Below, piece by piece: positions 12,076 to 24,560 of a DNA stretch of 64,000 bases. The translations under genes and the position numbers were made by a program. The stretch is from Hofstenia miamia (Eukaryota; Xenacoelomorpha; Acoela): the NCBI GenBank assembly GCA_004352715.1, contig SCFE01000044.1, forward strand, positions 543,075-607,074, in the 5' to 3' direction. The notes below the pieces were generated by a model. The model searched no databases, was not told where the DNA came from, and saw only the letters and a program-made list of their open reading frames with translations. Within the stretch, counting starts at the first letter, position 1, and every line of letters begins with the position of its first letter.

Positions 12076-13284
12076 AGATCTTCTTAAAAAAGATTTATAC
12101 AAAATATTTGAAAATCTAATGGGTATCCTGAAAATTTACTGCAAAAGACCTCAAAATAAGCAGTAACATTCCCTTCGTCTTCAAAACAATTCTCATGAAA
12201 ACAACTATAATATATTTTTTTAAACTGCCTCTTATTAAAACACACAAAGCACATTTTAAGAAATCCTTATATAATTTAAATAAAAAACTAAGGAAATCAA
12301 GAATTATACCAATTCTAATCTCGGAAAGAGCATAAAATTAAATTCTTAGCAAAGATCAAATTGAAAAACCTTTGATTTCATCAATTTTTTATAAATATAA
12401 TAGTCAGATGTGAGACAGCTTCTACTAAAAAGACTTTGAAGACACGAATTCAAGATTGTCTAAATCTCAAACTATTAAAACGCTTCCAACACAACTCATC
12501 TCGATTGCATTCCAGATACAATGCAAAATTAATGAATTTTCCGGAAAAAAAGTTATTTTTTTTATGTTTTATCATGCAATGTTTATTTATTAATTTGTAT
12601 CATGTAATGCCATGTTTTTCCATGATTTTATGTCATGCTTCATCATGCTGGTTATTATTTCATGTTACAGCCCCTATATATATACATATATATATATATA
12701 TAATATATATATATATGTATATATACTTATATATATATCAAAACTACAAAATTAGTTGTAGCATACCATGGCTATATCAATTAAATGAAATTTTGTAATC
12801 CTGTGTAAATTGGAATTGTTTTGTAAATTTTGACTTTATTGCTTAAAACAGCCCTATAGTAATTACAAATATGACTGCGTTTTATTGAACATTAGTTTCT
12901 GACAAAAATGAAATGCAATAGACCTCGAGCATAAATTAAAAGAATTTTAATTTCATAATTATGATTTTTGCATTGCAAAGAAATAGATTTACCTTAATCC
13001 GAATCGGAATGGGCATATTTTGTATCTCTGATTTTTTAAGAAAAAATCTGTAAATATCTCGTTTTTGTGAAAGTATTTACGACAACATTTTGTGCGCTAA
13101 TCAACCATATAATTGTAACTGCATTATTAATAAATTTTCTTTTTAAAAAATTTCGTAATTTCCAAACTGCTATATATTAAGCCTCCAACAGAAATTTTTC
13201 AAGTTTTCATGCAGCAAGCACTGACCCGCGGGCTTTCACACAATACGCATAGCCTACTTCTAAATAAATACCGATGAATATTTT
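12076..13284. other. No gene seen; includes (TA)n-rich tract at about 12672-12740
   Basis: The 12436-12798 open frame runs into the TA microsatellite and has no domain. The rest is AT-rich sequence. Confidence 0.55.
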
Positions 13285-13358
13285 AGGCAATACACCGCGG
13301 TATCGGTATCTTTCGGTATTGTCAAAATATCGCAGTATCGGTATACCGCCAGGCTCTA
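13285..13358. mobile_element. Possible transposon end rich in GGTATACCG-like motifs
   Basis: A short cluster of CGGTATCGGTAT and GGTATACCGCC motifs ending GCCAGGCTCT resembles subterminal repeats of hAT-type elements. No partner end was found, so it may be a solo end. Confidence 0.3.
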
Positions 13359-13566
13359 CAATTTACATATCTGAAGTTAACGTTTTACAAAATAGCACAT
13401 CTAGTTAAATGATCAATAGATTTTTTAGATTTTTTCCAAAACTTAAATAAATGTTAAGACATGTATTTCTCATTTTTGTATAGATAGATGTCATTGCATT
13501 GAATAAATCGCTTGTACTTTTTTTGAAGTTATTTTTAGTTATCAAACNATATATATATATATGTAT

Positions 13567-13610
13567 ATATCAGTGTTGTCGTGGGACGTGAGATGGTATG
13601 GGACAAGGAA
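13567..13610. repeat. GGGAC-rich element end, copy 1
   Basis: CAGTGTTGTCGTGGGACGTG then AGATGGTATGGGACAAGG. It is similar to 14219-14265 in the same orientation. The inverse of the motif (CCTGTCCTGTCTC, complement GAGACAGGACAGG) recurs near 17860. Probably an end of one hAT-like family. Confidence 0.4.
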
Positions 13611-13715
13611 AGCTGTCCTAATCGTCCTATGGAATCGCGTAGGGTGGAATTTTGCCGAAATATCCTTTCTGAATGTATGTTTATACAGGTTTGCCTAAAA
13701 ATCGTTTGAAACGGT

Positions 13716-14057
13716 GTTTTCAGTAAGGCTGTGCGAGTACTCGAATTGTACTCGATACTCGGGTTTTAGCCAATTACTCGTACTCGACTCGAGATTTTTG
13801 TTGATTTATTCGAGTAATCGAGTAATTGATTTCACATTTTTTATATAGTAGAGTAGTAACCGGGACAACAGGGTAGAGGTTCTGATGTCCGCGGCAAACA
13901 TTAAAAAAATTTTGGTTTGTTTTTTACATGTTATAAAACAGGGGAATTCTCAATTACTCGTACTCGAAATTACTCAATACTCGGGATTTTTGGCACAAAA
14001 TTACTCGTACTCGACTCGGTCTTAAAATTCTGGTACTCGCACAGCCTTAGTTTTCAG
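13716..14057. mobile_element. hAT-type MITE with 8-bp target duplication
   Basis: Element 13724-14049 (326 bp) starts TAAGGCTGTGCGAGTAC and ends GTACTCGCACAGCCTTA, exact inverted repeats. GTTTTCAG flanks it on both sides (13716-13723 and 14050-14057), the 8-bp duplication expected of hAT transposition. The interior is full of TACTCG repeats near both ends, typical of subterminal transposase-binding sites. It has no coding capacity and must have been mobilised by a transposase elsewhere. Confidence 0.9.
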
Positions 14058-14218
14058 CACCTACTTTTTCATTGTTCTTTAACATCTTTTTTCATTTCGG
14101 CATCCTTGTATCAAATGGTCTTATCAGCTTTAAACAATATTTTGAAAAATTCGCAATTATATGTTTCCTATCTTTAAAAATTAAGATAATGTGCTTTAAA
14201 TTAAATATCAGTATCTAA

Positions 14219-14265
14219 CAGGGTTGTCTTGAGACGTGGGATGTGGGATGGTATGGGACAGGGAA
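14219..14265. repeat. GGGAC-rich element end, copy 2
   Basis: CAGGGTTGTCTTGAGACGTG followed by GGATGGTATGGGACAGGG. It repeats the sequence at 13567 about 650 bp downstream, with the MITE at 13724-14049 between the two copies. Confidence 0.4.
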
Positions 14266-14439
14266 AAGCCGAACTTAATCAAGTCTGATATATATATATA
14301 TATATATATATACACAATGCCGCGTAAAACTCTGAGACGAAAAGTTTAAAATCGAGTTTTATTGCAACAGGCACAAAATTAAGTAAAATATTTAATGAAC
14401 AATTTGTATATTTCCCAAAAATGTATTTATTAGATGACG

Positions 14440-15010
14440 ATTATAAGTTTTTATAATGCATTTTCAATATTTTACATGAAAGCCCTAGCTTTCAGTAAGG
14501 CCTCTACTTCTTCTGGGCATTACTTTTACCAATCATACACTGTACTCTGCTGTGATATGTTGGGTGCAACCTCAAATCATCAAATGAGGTGGGACTCATT
14601 TCCGAAGACCACTTTTCAGAATTTCCCAGCTGTCTTCAATAAAGTTCAAATCTGACAAATTGCCAAGCCATTTTGATAACACTTAGACATTTTTCAATTG
14701 GCGGCAGTTTTAAAATACGGTAGGGAGCCCCATATTGTTGGAGGACAGTTCCTCTCGTAATCCTAAACCAGAGAGTAAGTTTCTTCTGAAGAATTAACAG
14801 CTGCACAGCTCCTGTAATAGTCATATTGGAAGTTGCAGTCCAGATGCAGCCACGTCCTCGCGATGATGGATGAAATATCCTGGATTTTAGCGTTCACTAG
14901 AGGGCCTTCGAACCTCAGAATCCTGAAAGTAAATGGGTTGATTACCGTTTCATCATTGTACCTGGCTCAATTGTTCTTCCGTCCAAACTGCGTCAGTACG
15001 AACTGTGATG
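14440..15010 (-). pseudogene. Tc1-like (Tc3-type) transposase relic
   Basis: Reading the minus strand, TVLQQYGAPYRI (near 14740) matches the LQQDGAPCH block, with the catalytic Asp replaced by Tyr. It is followed by a short stretch and WLGNLSDLNFIEDSWEILK (near 14640), which is WPGNSPDLNPIENLWEILK in the family and carries the last catalytic Glu. PTSFDDLRLH and RRSRGLTES lie downstream, as expected. Upstream near 14990 AVWTEEQ resembles the first catalytic region, but stops intervene. A possible inner terminal sequence (AAAACTCTGAGACGAAAAG) lies at about 14322. The copy is inactive. Confidence 0.72.
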
Positions 15011-15396
15011 TATATAATAGTTATTGAATGAGGGTTCAGCATTGAAATCTGCACCCCTCCCCGCTCCACAATGGCATAGAAATCTGTTCTTGAATCGACT
15101 GCTAAGAATTTGAGAAAGTGAATGTAGTAAGTAATTCATTCCATAATAAGTTAAGGAACATCTTTTTTAATGGGACTTGATTTTTTTCAATTTTTTTCCT
15201 TTGTTTCTTTTATTCAATTTTGTTTTCTCAATAATAAGTCTTTTTATTTTTACTGCTGCCATTTCCAGCTTGCTTATCCGTCACGGCGGACTGAGATTTG
15301 AAATGGCGGACTGAAAACTTAACGAGTGGGCTCAGTGTTGAACAGGGGGCGCGGTTGGGCCCGGGCCGGAAAAATCAGCGGCCCACACATCATTAT

Positions 15397-15400
<4 letters not shown>
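15011..15400. other. No gene; GC-rich patch at 15290-15385
   Basis: A short GC-rich stretch with GGGCCCGGGCCGG then GCGGCCCACAC stands out from the AT-rich background and resembles the edge of a transposon. No partner end was found. Confidence 0.35.
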
Positions 15401-15471
<71 letters not shown>

Positions 15472-15487
15472 TATATATATATAATCA
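15401..15487. repeat. (TA)n microsatellite with TATG variants
   Basis: About 85 bp of near-pure TA dinucleotides. Open frames crossing it have no meaning. Confidence 0.85.
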
Positions 15488-16589
15488 TCACATATATCTT
15501 AAAGAACAACAAACTTCTGGTCAAAGATCAATTCAAAAATGGAATTCAAATCTGAACAAGCAGTGTTGTCATGAAAAAATAAATAAGTATCATATTTTTA
15601 TAAAAGACGTTATTCAGTTTATCTCTTTAAAAAGCGCATAAAAATAAAAGTTTATACATTTTTAGGTATGCAACGTGTTCTATTATTAAATTCGTATTTA
15701 GTGATGTATTCTATTGCATTTTAATCAATTGAAATATATTTCAAACACGATTTTAAGCATTGTGTGTAAACAAAGTACAAACCTACACTGCTATTTTTCA
15801 ACATAATTAATTAATCATAAATGGATTACCTTGGGGTGTCAACTACAGCGGAGATACTGATGTCTGCTGTCAGAATTAGGCATTGAAATATGAAATAATG
15901 CTTCGACATTAAGTTGCTGGATTTAATTATTTTGTATACTATTTGCGCGAGAGCTCGAGTTTTATGAGAAGAATACAACATTTGCTATTTTATAATGCTC
16001 AGTATCATAAAATTTAAATCTTTTAGATATCTTGAATTCATTAAAATTTAAAATTTAGTATATTTCTAAACATGATATTTCAAGAAAACAGTTATCATTA
16101 CTTCATATAATAAATTTTATTATTTTGAAATATAGTACATTATCGGCCTCATTCAATAAATCATTAAGATTTACCTATTGAGGCAAATGATCTCCGTAGA
16201 TTTATCCTATCAAATAAATTTACCAAATTTTCAAAAATTAAAATCTACAGATTTTTCCTTCTTATTTACATAAAATTTTTGTGATAATTCCTTCTCTAGA
16301 GGAGAATTTTCAAGCCCGGTCAGATCCAAGCCCTACCCGATTTCACAATAGTGCTGGGACTATTGTTTTTTGTTTGAAGAGCAATTTTGGGTTCCACTAG
16401 AAGTGATGTTTCAAATTTGAGTGGAGTTTAGTAGAAGGCAAATCCACAAATCGTGTTTCAGATTGATTTGACCCAAGTGAGTAATTGTATTCAGATTTGA
16501 ACTAAAAATTCTCGACTGAAGTAAATTTTTGTTGCAAATACTCATTTTAGCAATCATTAATTACTACTGTCCTACACCAAAAATCGGAT
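15488..16589. other. No gene seen
   Basis: AT-rich sequence without recognisable coding content or elements. Confidence 0.6.
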
Positions 16590-16804
16590 TGAAAAACTCA
16601 GCTTGAAATCGGACGAAATTTATTTTGAGTTTCGTCGAAGACTTGAGAAAATATATTCGAGCACTCACTAGGGATGTGACTCACAACCATTATTTCATGG
16701 TTCTGTCCTGTTTTATCCTATGTTGTCCGAATTAACTCTAATTCAACAGCTCAACCTATGTAATTGTTCTATAAAGAATACAATGTAAGCTAGCATTACA
16801 TATA

Positions 16805-17320
16805 CAGGTTGGTTATAAAGTTTAAAATTGTTCACACATTTTTAAATTTGCTACTATTTTCAAAGATGCGGAATACTATGAGATTTTTCAGAATATCTTT
16901 TTCACTGTATTACGCTAAACTTGCGTTGTATTTACATTTATTTTTCATATTACGTTTTTTGCCATTTAATTCTAACGCTACTAAGTTAAGTTCATAAGCA
17001 CTTATTCTTTGGTTTTTTAAAAACTAATGACATTAAAAGAATCCTTTAACAAAAAACTTTAAGAATTCAAGTGTAATTAGTAAGCTAAATCCCTCAATGT
17101 GATCACTGTTGGACTCGGCCGGTTTCCTAACAATTATTGTTAAGTCATTGACTTCATCAATAATGAATTGCTTCAATTGTTGGATAGTCGACAGACTACG
17201 TTGATATACACGAAATCTCAAATATGTACAGAGGAAGTATTCGCAGGGGCTTAAGTCTGGCGACTTTGAGGCCATTGAATTGTATCTTATGAATTTAAGC
17301 AGGAAAACACAAGTTACTCT
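16805..17320 (-). pseudogene. Mariner/IS630-type transposase C-terminal relic (copy 1)
   Basis: The minus-strand frame ending near 17033 reads NSMASKSPDLSPCEYFL then YLRFRVYQRSLSTIQQLKQF. This matches the block WPARSPDLTPCDFFLWGYLKxRVY..TxxxLKxxI of Tc1/mariner-superfamily transposases, which contains the final catalytic acid. A left end beginning TACAGGTTGGTTATAAAGTT at 16803 resembles the TA-plus-CAGG ends of this superfamily. The N-terminal and first catalytic regions are not recognisable, and Trp in WP and FFLW is lost, so the copy is decayed. The duplicate at 18173-18690 is described separately. Confidence 0.62.
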
Positions 17321-18172
17321 ATGTTGAATAAAAGATAAGGGGCAAAAGTGATCAGTATGCGATACAAACTACAGAACACCATGGTATTCTGAATCGTTTG
17401 GTGTATTACATCGATGAAAATATTAGAAAATTCAAAAATGCGAGAGAATTTAAGACTTGCATGACCTTATAGCCAATCTGTAAAAAGAGCACTCTGATGC
17501 ATGATTATACTGAAATGCAAAATGTAATCAAAAGATCAATGTAAACAAATTTTGAAAAATATTAATTTTTTTCTAACAAACCATTTGATTATCAATATGT
17601 ATAATTATAACAGAGAAATGGAAATAATCCCCAAATTAAATTCCATAAAATCTATTGTCACATCATATAGAACGATGTATTAAATTATACCTTAAACAAA
17701 AACTTAATAACTAAATTTTTAGTTTAATTTAACTGACTAATGTAAACTGTTGGAGTTATTAACCCTGCAGTAGTTAAGGGATTATAATTTGACCTAATTT
17801 GTCCTGTTTCAAAATTCCCCTGATTTGTCCTATCCTAAGCTGTCATGTTCTGTTTTAGTCCTGTCCTGTCTCAATAATAGCACTAACAAAGCCCTGGACT
17901 CAAATAATATTTTGAAATTGACACTGACAGAAAGTCGAAATCAAGTGGGAACTAGANTGAAAAACTCAGCTTGAAATCGGACGAAATTTATTTTGAGTTT
18001 CGTCGAAGACTTGAGAAAATATATTCGAGCACTCACTAGGGATGTGACTCACAACCATTATTTCATGGTTCTGTCCTGTTTTATCCTATGTTGTCCGAAT
18101 TAACTCTAATTCAACAGCTCAACCTATGTAATTGTTCTATAAAGAATACAATGTAAGCTAGCATTACATATA

Positions 18173-18690
18173 CAGGTTGGTTATAAAGTTTAAAATTGTT
18201 CACACATTTTTAAATTTGCTACTATTTTCAAAGATGCGGAATACTATGAGATTTTTCAGAATATCTTTTTCACTGTATTACGCTAAACTTGCGTTGTATT
18301 TACATTTATTTTTCATATTACGTTTTTTGCCATTTAATTCTAACGCTACTAAGTTAAGTTCATAAGCACTTATTCTTTGGTTTTTTAAAAACTAATGACA
18401 TTAAAAGAATCCTTTAACAAAAAACTTTAAGAATTCAAGTGTAATTAGTAAGCTAAATCCCTCAATGTGATCACTGTTGGACTCGGCCGGTTTCCTAACA
18501 ATTATTGTTAAGTCATTGACTTCATCAATAATGAATTGCTTCAATTGTTGGATAGTCGACAGACTACGTTGATATACACGAAATCTCAAATATGTACAGA
18601 GGAAGTATTCGCAGGGGCTTAAGTCTGGCGACTTTGAGGCCATTGAATTGTATCTTATGAATTTAAGCAGGAAAACACAAGTTACTCTAT
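18173..18690 (-). pseudogene. Mariner/IS630-type transposase relic (duplicate across the N)
   Basis: Copy of the relic at 16805-17320, shifted by 1368 bp, with the same SPDLSPCEYFL motif. It probably represents the same locus twice in the assembly. Confidence 0.6.
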
Positions 18691-19324
18691 GTTGAATAAA
18701 AGATAAGGGGCAAAAGTGATCAGTATGCGATACAAACTACAGAACACCATGGTATTCTGAATCGTTTGGTGTATTACATCGATGAAAATATTAGAAAATT
18801 CAAAAATGCGAGAGAATTTAAGACTTGCATGACCTTATAGCCAATCTGTAAAAAGAGCACTCTGATGCATGATTATACTGAAATGCAAAATGTAATCAAA
18901 AGATCAATGTAAACAAATTTTGAAAAATATTAATTTTTTTCTAACAAACCATTTGATTATCAATATGTATAATTATAACAGAGAAATGGAAATAATCCCC
19001 AAATTAAATTCCATAAAATCTATTGTCACATCATATAGAACGATGTATTAAATTATACCTTAAACAAAAACTTAATAACTAAATTTTTAGTTTAATTTAA
19101 CTGACTAATGTAAACTGTTGGAGTTATTAACCCTGCAGTAGTTAAGGGATTATAATTTGACCTAATTTGTCCTGTTTCAAAATTCCCCTGATTTGTCCTA
19201 TCCTAAGCTGTCATGTTCTGTTTTAGTCCTGTCCTGTCTCAATAATAGCACTAACAAAGCCCTGGACTCAAATAATATTTTGAAATTGACACTGACAGAA
19301 AGTCGAAATCAAGTGGGAACTAGA

Positions 19325-22300
19325 CTGTCTATACGCATTCATTGATATAATACACATGATGTGAGCCTCTTGCGATCAAAATCTCTAATATATGCATCTC
19401 CGGGAATTTTGCATTTTTATATGCATATTTTGCCATCTAAAAAACGTAGGGTTATGTTTAGGTAAAACGTAAAAGAAATATAGGTAGCTTGAATTTAAAG
19501 GAAGCGTATATTTTATTTACTAACTTATGTCAATTCCTACACAATTTTTAACCTTAATCTCTTTACAGCTATAACTCAAACAAATAATAAAATATTTTGC
19601 TTTTCTACTTAGAATCAATTGATTGCAGTCAATTCAATATTTTAACCAACTGTAATTCAGATACATTACATTAATTACAGTTTAAAGCCCTTATGCACCC
19701 CTAAAGAGTAAATATGATTAAAATGTCCAGAAATTAACCAGGTACTCTATTATATTGGCCACAACTGTATTTACTAAATATTGGGAGGAGTAATGGCCAT
19801 ACTAAATGTCGATTATGTTTAACATGACATCTGTCCAAACATTGAAAGTATGTCTGAATAAACTAAATGATGTCTTACATATAAAAATACTTTATATGCA
19901 TCTTTTAAGAATTAAAAATACCTTGAAATGCCCATCATATTTTATGCAATTGCATTAGAAACATACCCAAAAAAACCGAGTGAGGCAGATATTTTCCGGC
20001 TAAGCTTATTCGATATCAACCAGATTATTATGATAAAATTTTTATATCAGTATCAAATGCTATTTTTCTATAAAAAATTCTTGCAAAGCTAACAAGTAGT
20101 ACTTTATAGTCTATGTACAGAAGCCTTAAATGACATTTGAAATTACGAGCTTGTGAAACACGGATGCTTTAAATGTTCTGAGTCAAATTCTAAATTCAAT
20201 GATAAAAATTTTCCATGCAAATTTCCTGCATTGATCATATCATTTATGATTCCAGATTTGGATGAAATTTTTTACACAATTTTTATAGCTTACTCATTGC
20301 TTTCAATCCATAAATTGCGCTGTGCATAGCAAATTACTCTACTTTAGTGTTATAGGATGAAATTCCATTGGTCAGAATTATTCATTAAAAACTAGTTTAC
20401 ATGCATCCAGTTAAGACATCTGCGTGAAATTTTACTACTTAATACTCAGCCGTTTATTGTGGACTAGGAAGCGAAACTGCAATAAAAAGTAAGTAGTTGA
20501 CAACATTTGTTATATTTAAGACATGCTTTACAACATTCTCAACAAGAGCTATCAGTCAGTCTCACAAAATGCGTATTTTAAATTTGATGCACAACAGAAA
20601 TTAACGTTTTCAGGTCTGGAAACAATCCCGCTCTTCAAAGTGTCTCCAGTTTCCTGTTCTAAATATCATATCTTTCTTTTGAACTTCTTTACTGCTTGAA
20701 GAAATTTTGTGTTAAAGCAAATTTTTACAATATCTTTAATGCCAATGTGTATGTGTTGGTGTTAATGAATTGTTATTCTTATCATAGATGTAGAAAACAC
20801 TGACATGCATATGAAAATGGCATTTTTTAACCATTGTGAAAAATATTCAGTTATTGTCACTCTGCTATGTAAACAAGCTCCTCATTTGGATAATGATATA
20901 ATTTAGATTGCTATACATAGTGTTAAGAATTTCATTCAAATTTTAGTAACTTTCTTATTTATTGTCATAAATCGGGAATGATAGCATACAAATTTAGCAG
21001 AAGCTATAAATATATATTTTTTGATTGTGGGTTTTCTTTCCTTTTGTGATGTTTTGTTGACATTGATTAGTGACAGTGGCGGATCCAAAGAAGAAATGGG
21101 AGTATGCATCATTCCCACCCCATCAGCAAAAAACAAATAATTTTAGTTTTCTCAGAACTCAAAAGCACTGTCTCATCAAAGACTTCTATTCTTAATGTGG
21201 AAATTCCCTTCTCCAAAGAGTAAATGACATCAAAATTCCCATATTTTATTAATAGAGTAAGTTCAAATGCAATCATCTGCTTTCTGGAAACTCATTTAAT
21301 ATATCAAATCATAGACGTCCTAATGGCATGACATTACTCACATTTTAGACTTAAGCATTTTGGTCAATGCTTATAATAGAGCATTTACATACATTCTTGT
21401 GAGATTGCATTTGGAATAAGAACTATAAAAGGCATTCAAAATATATATAAAAAATTAAATGATTTCACACACATTTTTCAAATGTTCTTCTCAATGAAAA
21501 TATTTATAGACAAAAAGAAGTCTAATTCAACCTTTCACATATGTAATTTCCTTCTAATATGCTTGAAATCATAACAAAAATATGCTGATTGCATAGTTCA
21601 AAACATGGTCAACTACTACAAATTCAACACTGACTATATTTTTGGTTGTCAATGGCAGAAAGCAAACATTGCTGGTTGTAAATATTCTCTCTTTACACTT
21701 TTCTATCAAGCAGAATCTGAGATTAGACAGTTTTCATCTGATTGCAGTAAGCAGTTGACTTTTTTTCCGGCAACCTGCATATCATTACTTTTTCCTTCAT
21801 ATTTTAAGTTCAAATTGCTCAGGCTGCTTTTAGGAAATTACATTCAATGCTTTTCAATTTCCAAAATTTTCAAAGGTTCAATGATCTATTGTGCTGCTAA
21901 AGCTTCTATATCAATTTCAAAACATGTTATATGCATGTTATAAATAGTATTGTGTACTAAACAACTTAAATGCATTCTGTTTCATGGTTTGCTGAAATGG
22001 CAATAACATGTTGGGTTGAACCCAAAAAATGGCCTCCACCTTATATTTAAATAGAAATGCAATTATTGCAACTTCTTAACAAGGAAAACTGGGAAATTTT
22101 CAAGAATTAAGGTTGAACTTTTTAAGTTTTCTATCCTATGTTTTGTGCATTTTGATAAATCTCCTGCTTTTGCACTTAGTAATTCCCAGTTTTATATATT
22201 TCATGTTGCATAAAATACATAATGGCTGTCTATTTTTAAAATTAACAACCATTATTCCTTTGTTCTTATACTTGAACACATGGTTATGAAAATTAAATCT

Positions 22301-24132
22301 ATGTATATTTAAATATTACATATTATATTGAATATAATTATTCACTTAGCATAAGAAAGATATATTATGGTTAAGTATTTGAGGTGAATTTTTATAAAAA
22401 TTTATGAATTAGCTGAATCAAGTAGTAACATCCCTTGATTCCAATCATTTACATCTAAATGTTCTATGGTAACAGATAGAAAATCACTAAGCTGTTGATA
22501 TTTGTGTATATTTACAACTTTTGAATGAAATATTGGTAGTTTTATAAAATTTGTATTTTTCCTCAAAAATTGCATAAAAGAATTTTACTTTATGGAATAG
22601 GTATGGGTCAAATTTTTTTGAATATATTTATGTATGGAACAAAACACTATTAAACTTGATTTAAATACTGATATTACTATGCAATTCAAAATACAAGTTG
22701 TGCATATTGTTAATGTGTTTATGCATATAAATAGAATGCTAAATGTGGTAAGCTGTTTTACATATCTGTACATGTATCTGAAAGTGAATTATTTTTGCTC
22801 TCTAGGTATAAATTAGGGACTGGCACTTGTACTATGTATTTAGAACTAGGATAAACAAATTCCTTTGAACATGAATAATGAAACAAATTTTATACTTACT
22901 CAAAATTTTTTTAAAAATAGAAGTTATGCTGTGGGCCATTTTAACCAACATTTTCATGAAACTTGTATGAGAAAGAACTGGATCAGGAATCCAATGAAAC
23001 TAAGTGGGACTGAAACAATTAAATTCTGGTCATACAGAACCCTAGTCCATATGCATTTTAAGTGGAAATATTGAATGCTGTGTTATAGTCATTCAGTTTG
23101 ATTAGGGATTGTTGAGCTTCATTTTGAGTGCAAATATCCTTGTTTACTTCAATATAAAAGTTCTTGTGCTAAGTTTTTTTGCTATCTTGTAAGGCATGTC
23201 AATACAATTTCATACAAACAAAATAATGACAAAATTTAGTCTATGAAATTTAGAATGTTTACCAATTCCCCAGCATTGAACAGTTTTCAGAAACTTTGCA
23301 TCTATTTATTTTGGAAATAGCCATTTATACAAAATACTTGATACCAATATGAGAAGGAAGGGCTGTATCATTTTTAATAGTCCTAATGTATAGTGTTCAT
23401 TAAGTTGAATTGCACAGGGTAAAATCAAATTAACAGTTCAAAGCATTAACATATTTGTTTTTTAAACTTATTAATTATTCAATAAAATAAATGTTCATAA
23501 CATATAAAGTGACATTCTAGTAACTACTTGAACTTATGGCTTGTATAGTCTCAAGTTCATTTTCTATTATAAAGTAATTGTGAACTCAAAGCCTGCAAAG
23601 TAACCAAAAAATATATATGTGCACACTGATAAGTGAATTATTAGTTGATCATACATCTATTTTTGTGAAGTGAATAAGATAAAATTTTGAAAAATTTACT
23701 GTTCAGATGTATTGAACAATTATGCAGTAACTGCAATTAAGAAACACTATTGTCTTGCAGAATCCTATATTTCTAGGATGTTTGATATTTTTTGATTTGT
23801 ATTCATAAATTTCTTAAACCATTATTTTTTAATCAGATTTTTACAGAGTGTAATAGATCACTAGTAGTAAATTACTATAAAATATGTATCATACCTTTAC
23901 AAGTGTACTTACAGTCATATATATTTTGATTTTATGATTAATAGATAGAAAATGGCTTTAATTTGGATTAGCAGATTGCTATCAATCAAAGTACATTTAG
24001 TTTTTTCTGTTAGGAATGAGCAGGTTTCAATTTCCATATGGCTAATTATTTGTATCTTCTTCACTAATGTGAGAAAAGTAATACTTTTGCTCTAATTCTA
24101 CTTACTGATTTTATTCTTGACTTTTGCCACAA
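19325..24132. other. No gene seen; long unique AT-rich region
   Basis: The largest open frames (for example 21605-21943, 112 codons) are rich in Phe, Ile, Ser and Cys and show no domain or codon bias to suggest coding. A short CAGTGGCGGATCC at about 21075 resembles ends seen on some hAT elements, but is alone. Introns of a large gene or intergenic DNA are both possible. Confidence 0.5.
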
Positions 24133-24560
24133 ATGAGATAAGATAAGATAACTTTTATTAGATATAGATTAACATCTATATATTGTCATATATTGGACAG
24201 ATGTTAAATGGCACTTCAGAGGTTCAACATTATTAATAAAATATAAAATATTTATTAGTTCAAAGCATGTTTTCAAAAAATAAGTATGTAGTTACATAGA
24301 TGGGTTCTGAGTCACTTTGCCTCTCAATCTTCAGAAGTAATTTTGAATGAGAGAGTTTGAGAGATTTCTGAGTGTTACAATATTCTTCAATAATGACAAT
24401 TTCCATGGTTCATTTTGTATTCCCTCAATTTTTTAATTAGCTTTCTGTTAATTCCTCTCCACACAATGTATCCATATCTAAGTCTGCAAAACACAAATGA
24501 GTTGTTCAGTATTTGCAATTCAGCTTTTTGAAAACTTTCATGTCTCAAAATTGTGAATTC
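24133..24560 (-). pseudogene. LINE 3' end with (TTATC)n tail
   Basis: On the minus strand, FCRLRYGYIVWRGINRKLIK then LREYKMNH (near 24420-24510) resembles the LINE C-terminal block LxYGIxVWG..xxxLxxLxxxQ. Downstream is an AATAAAAG and a tail of repeated TTATC units, read on plus as GATAAGATAAGATAA at 24137. A similar tail is present at 61287. Simple-repeat 3' tails are typical of several non-LTR retrotransposon clades. It is 5'-truncated and stop-ridden. Confidence 0.5.

Larger units (their letters stand above)
16590..19324. repeat. 1367-bp duplication joined by a single N (assembly junction)
   Basis: 16590-17956 and 17958-19324 appear identical in every part compared, with offset 1368 and the lone N at 17957 between. 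Both copies carry the same mariner-type relic. Identity plus the N argues for an unmerged contig overlap rather than a biological tandem repeat. Confidence 0.92.

Noticed and set aside
12436-12798. 120-codon frame
   Set aside because: It is carried by a TA microsatellite and has no domain.
15298-15555. 85-codon frame with Ile-Tyr repeats
   Set aside because: Translation of a TA dinucleotide tract.
21072-21090. CAGTGGCGGATCC as a hAT end
   Set aside because: No second end or target duplication found, so it is kept only as a remark.
21605-21943. 112-codon frame as a gene
   Set aside because: Composition follows the local AT-rich DNA. There are no domain, signal or homologous motifs.
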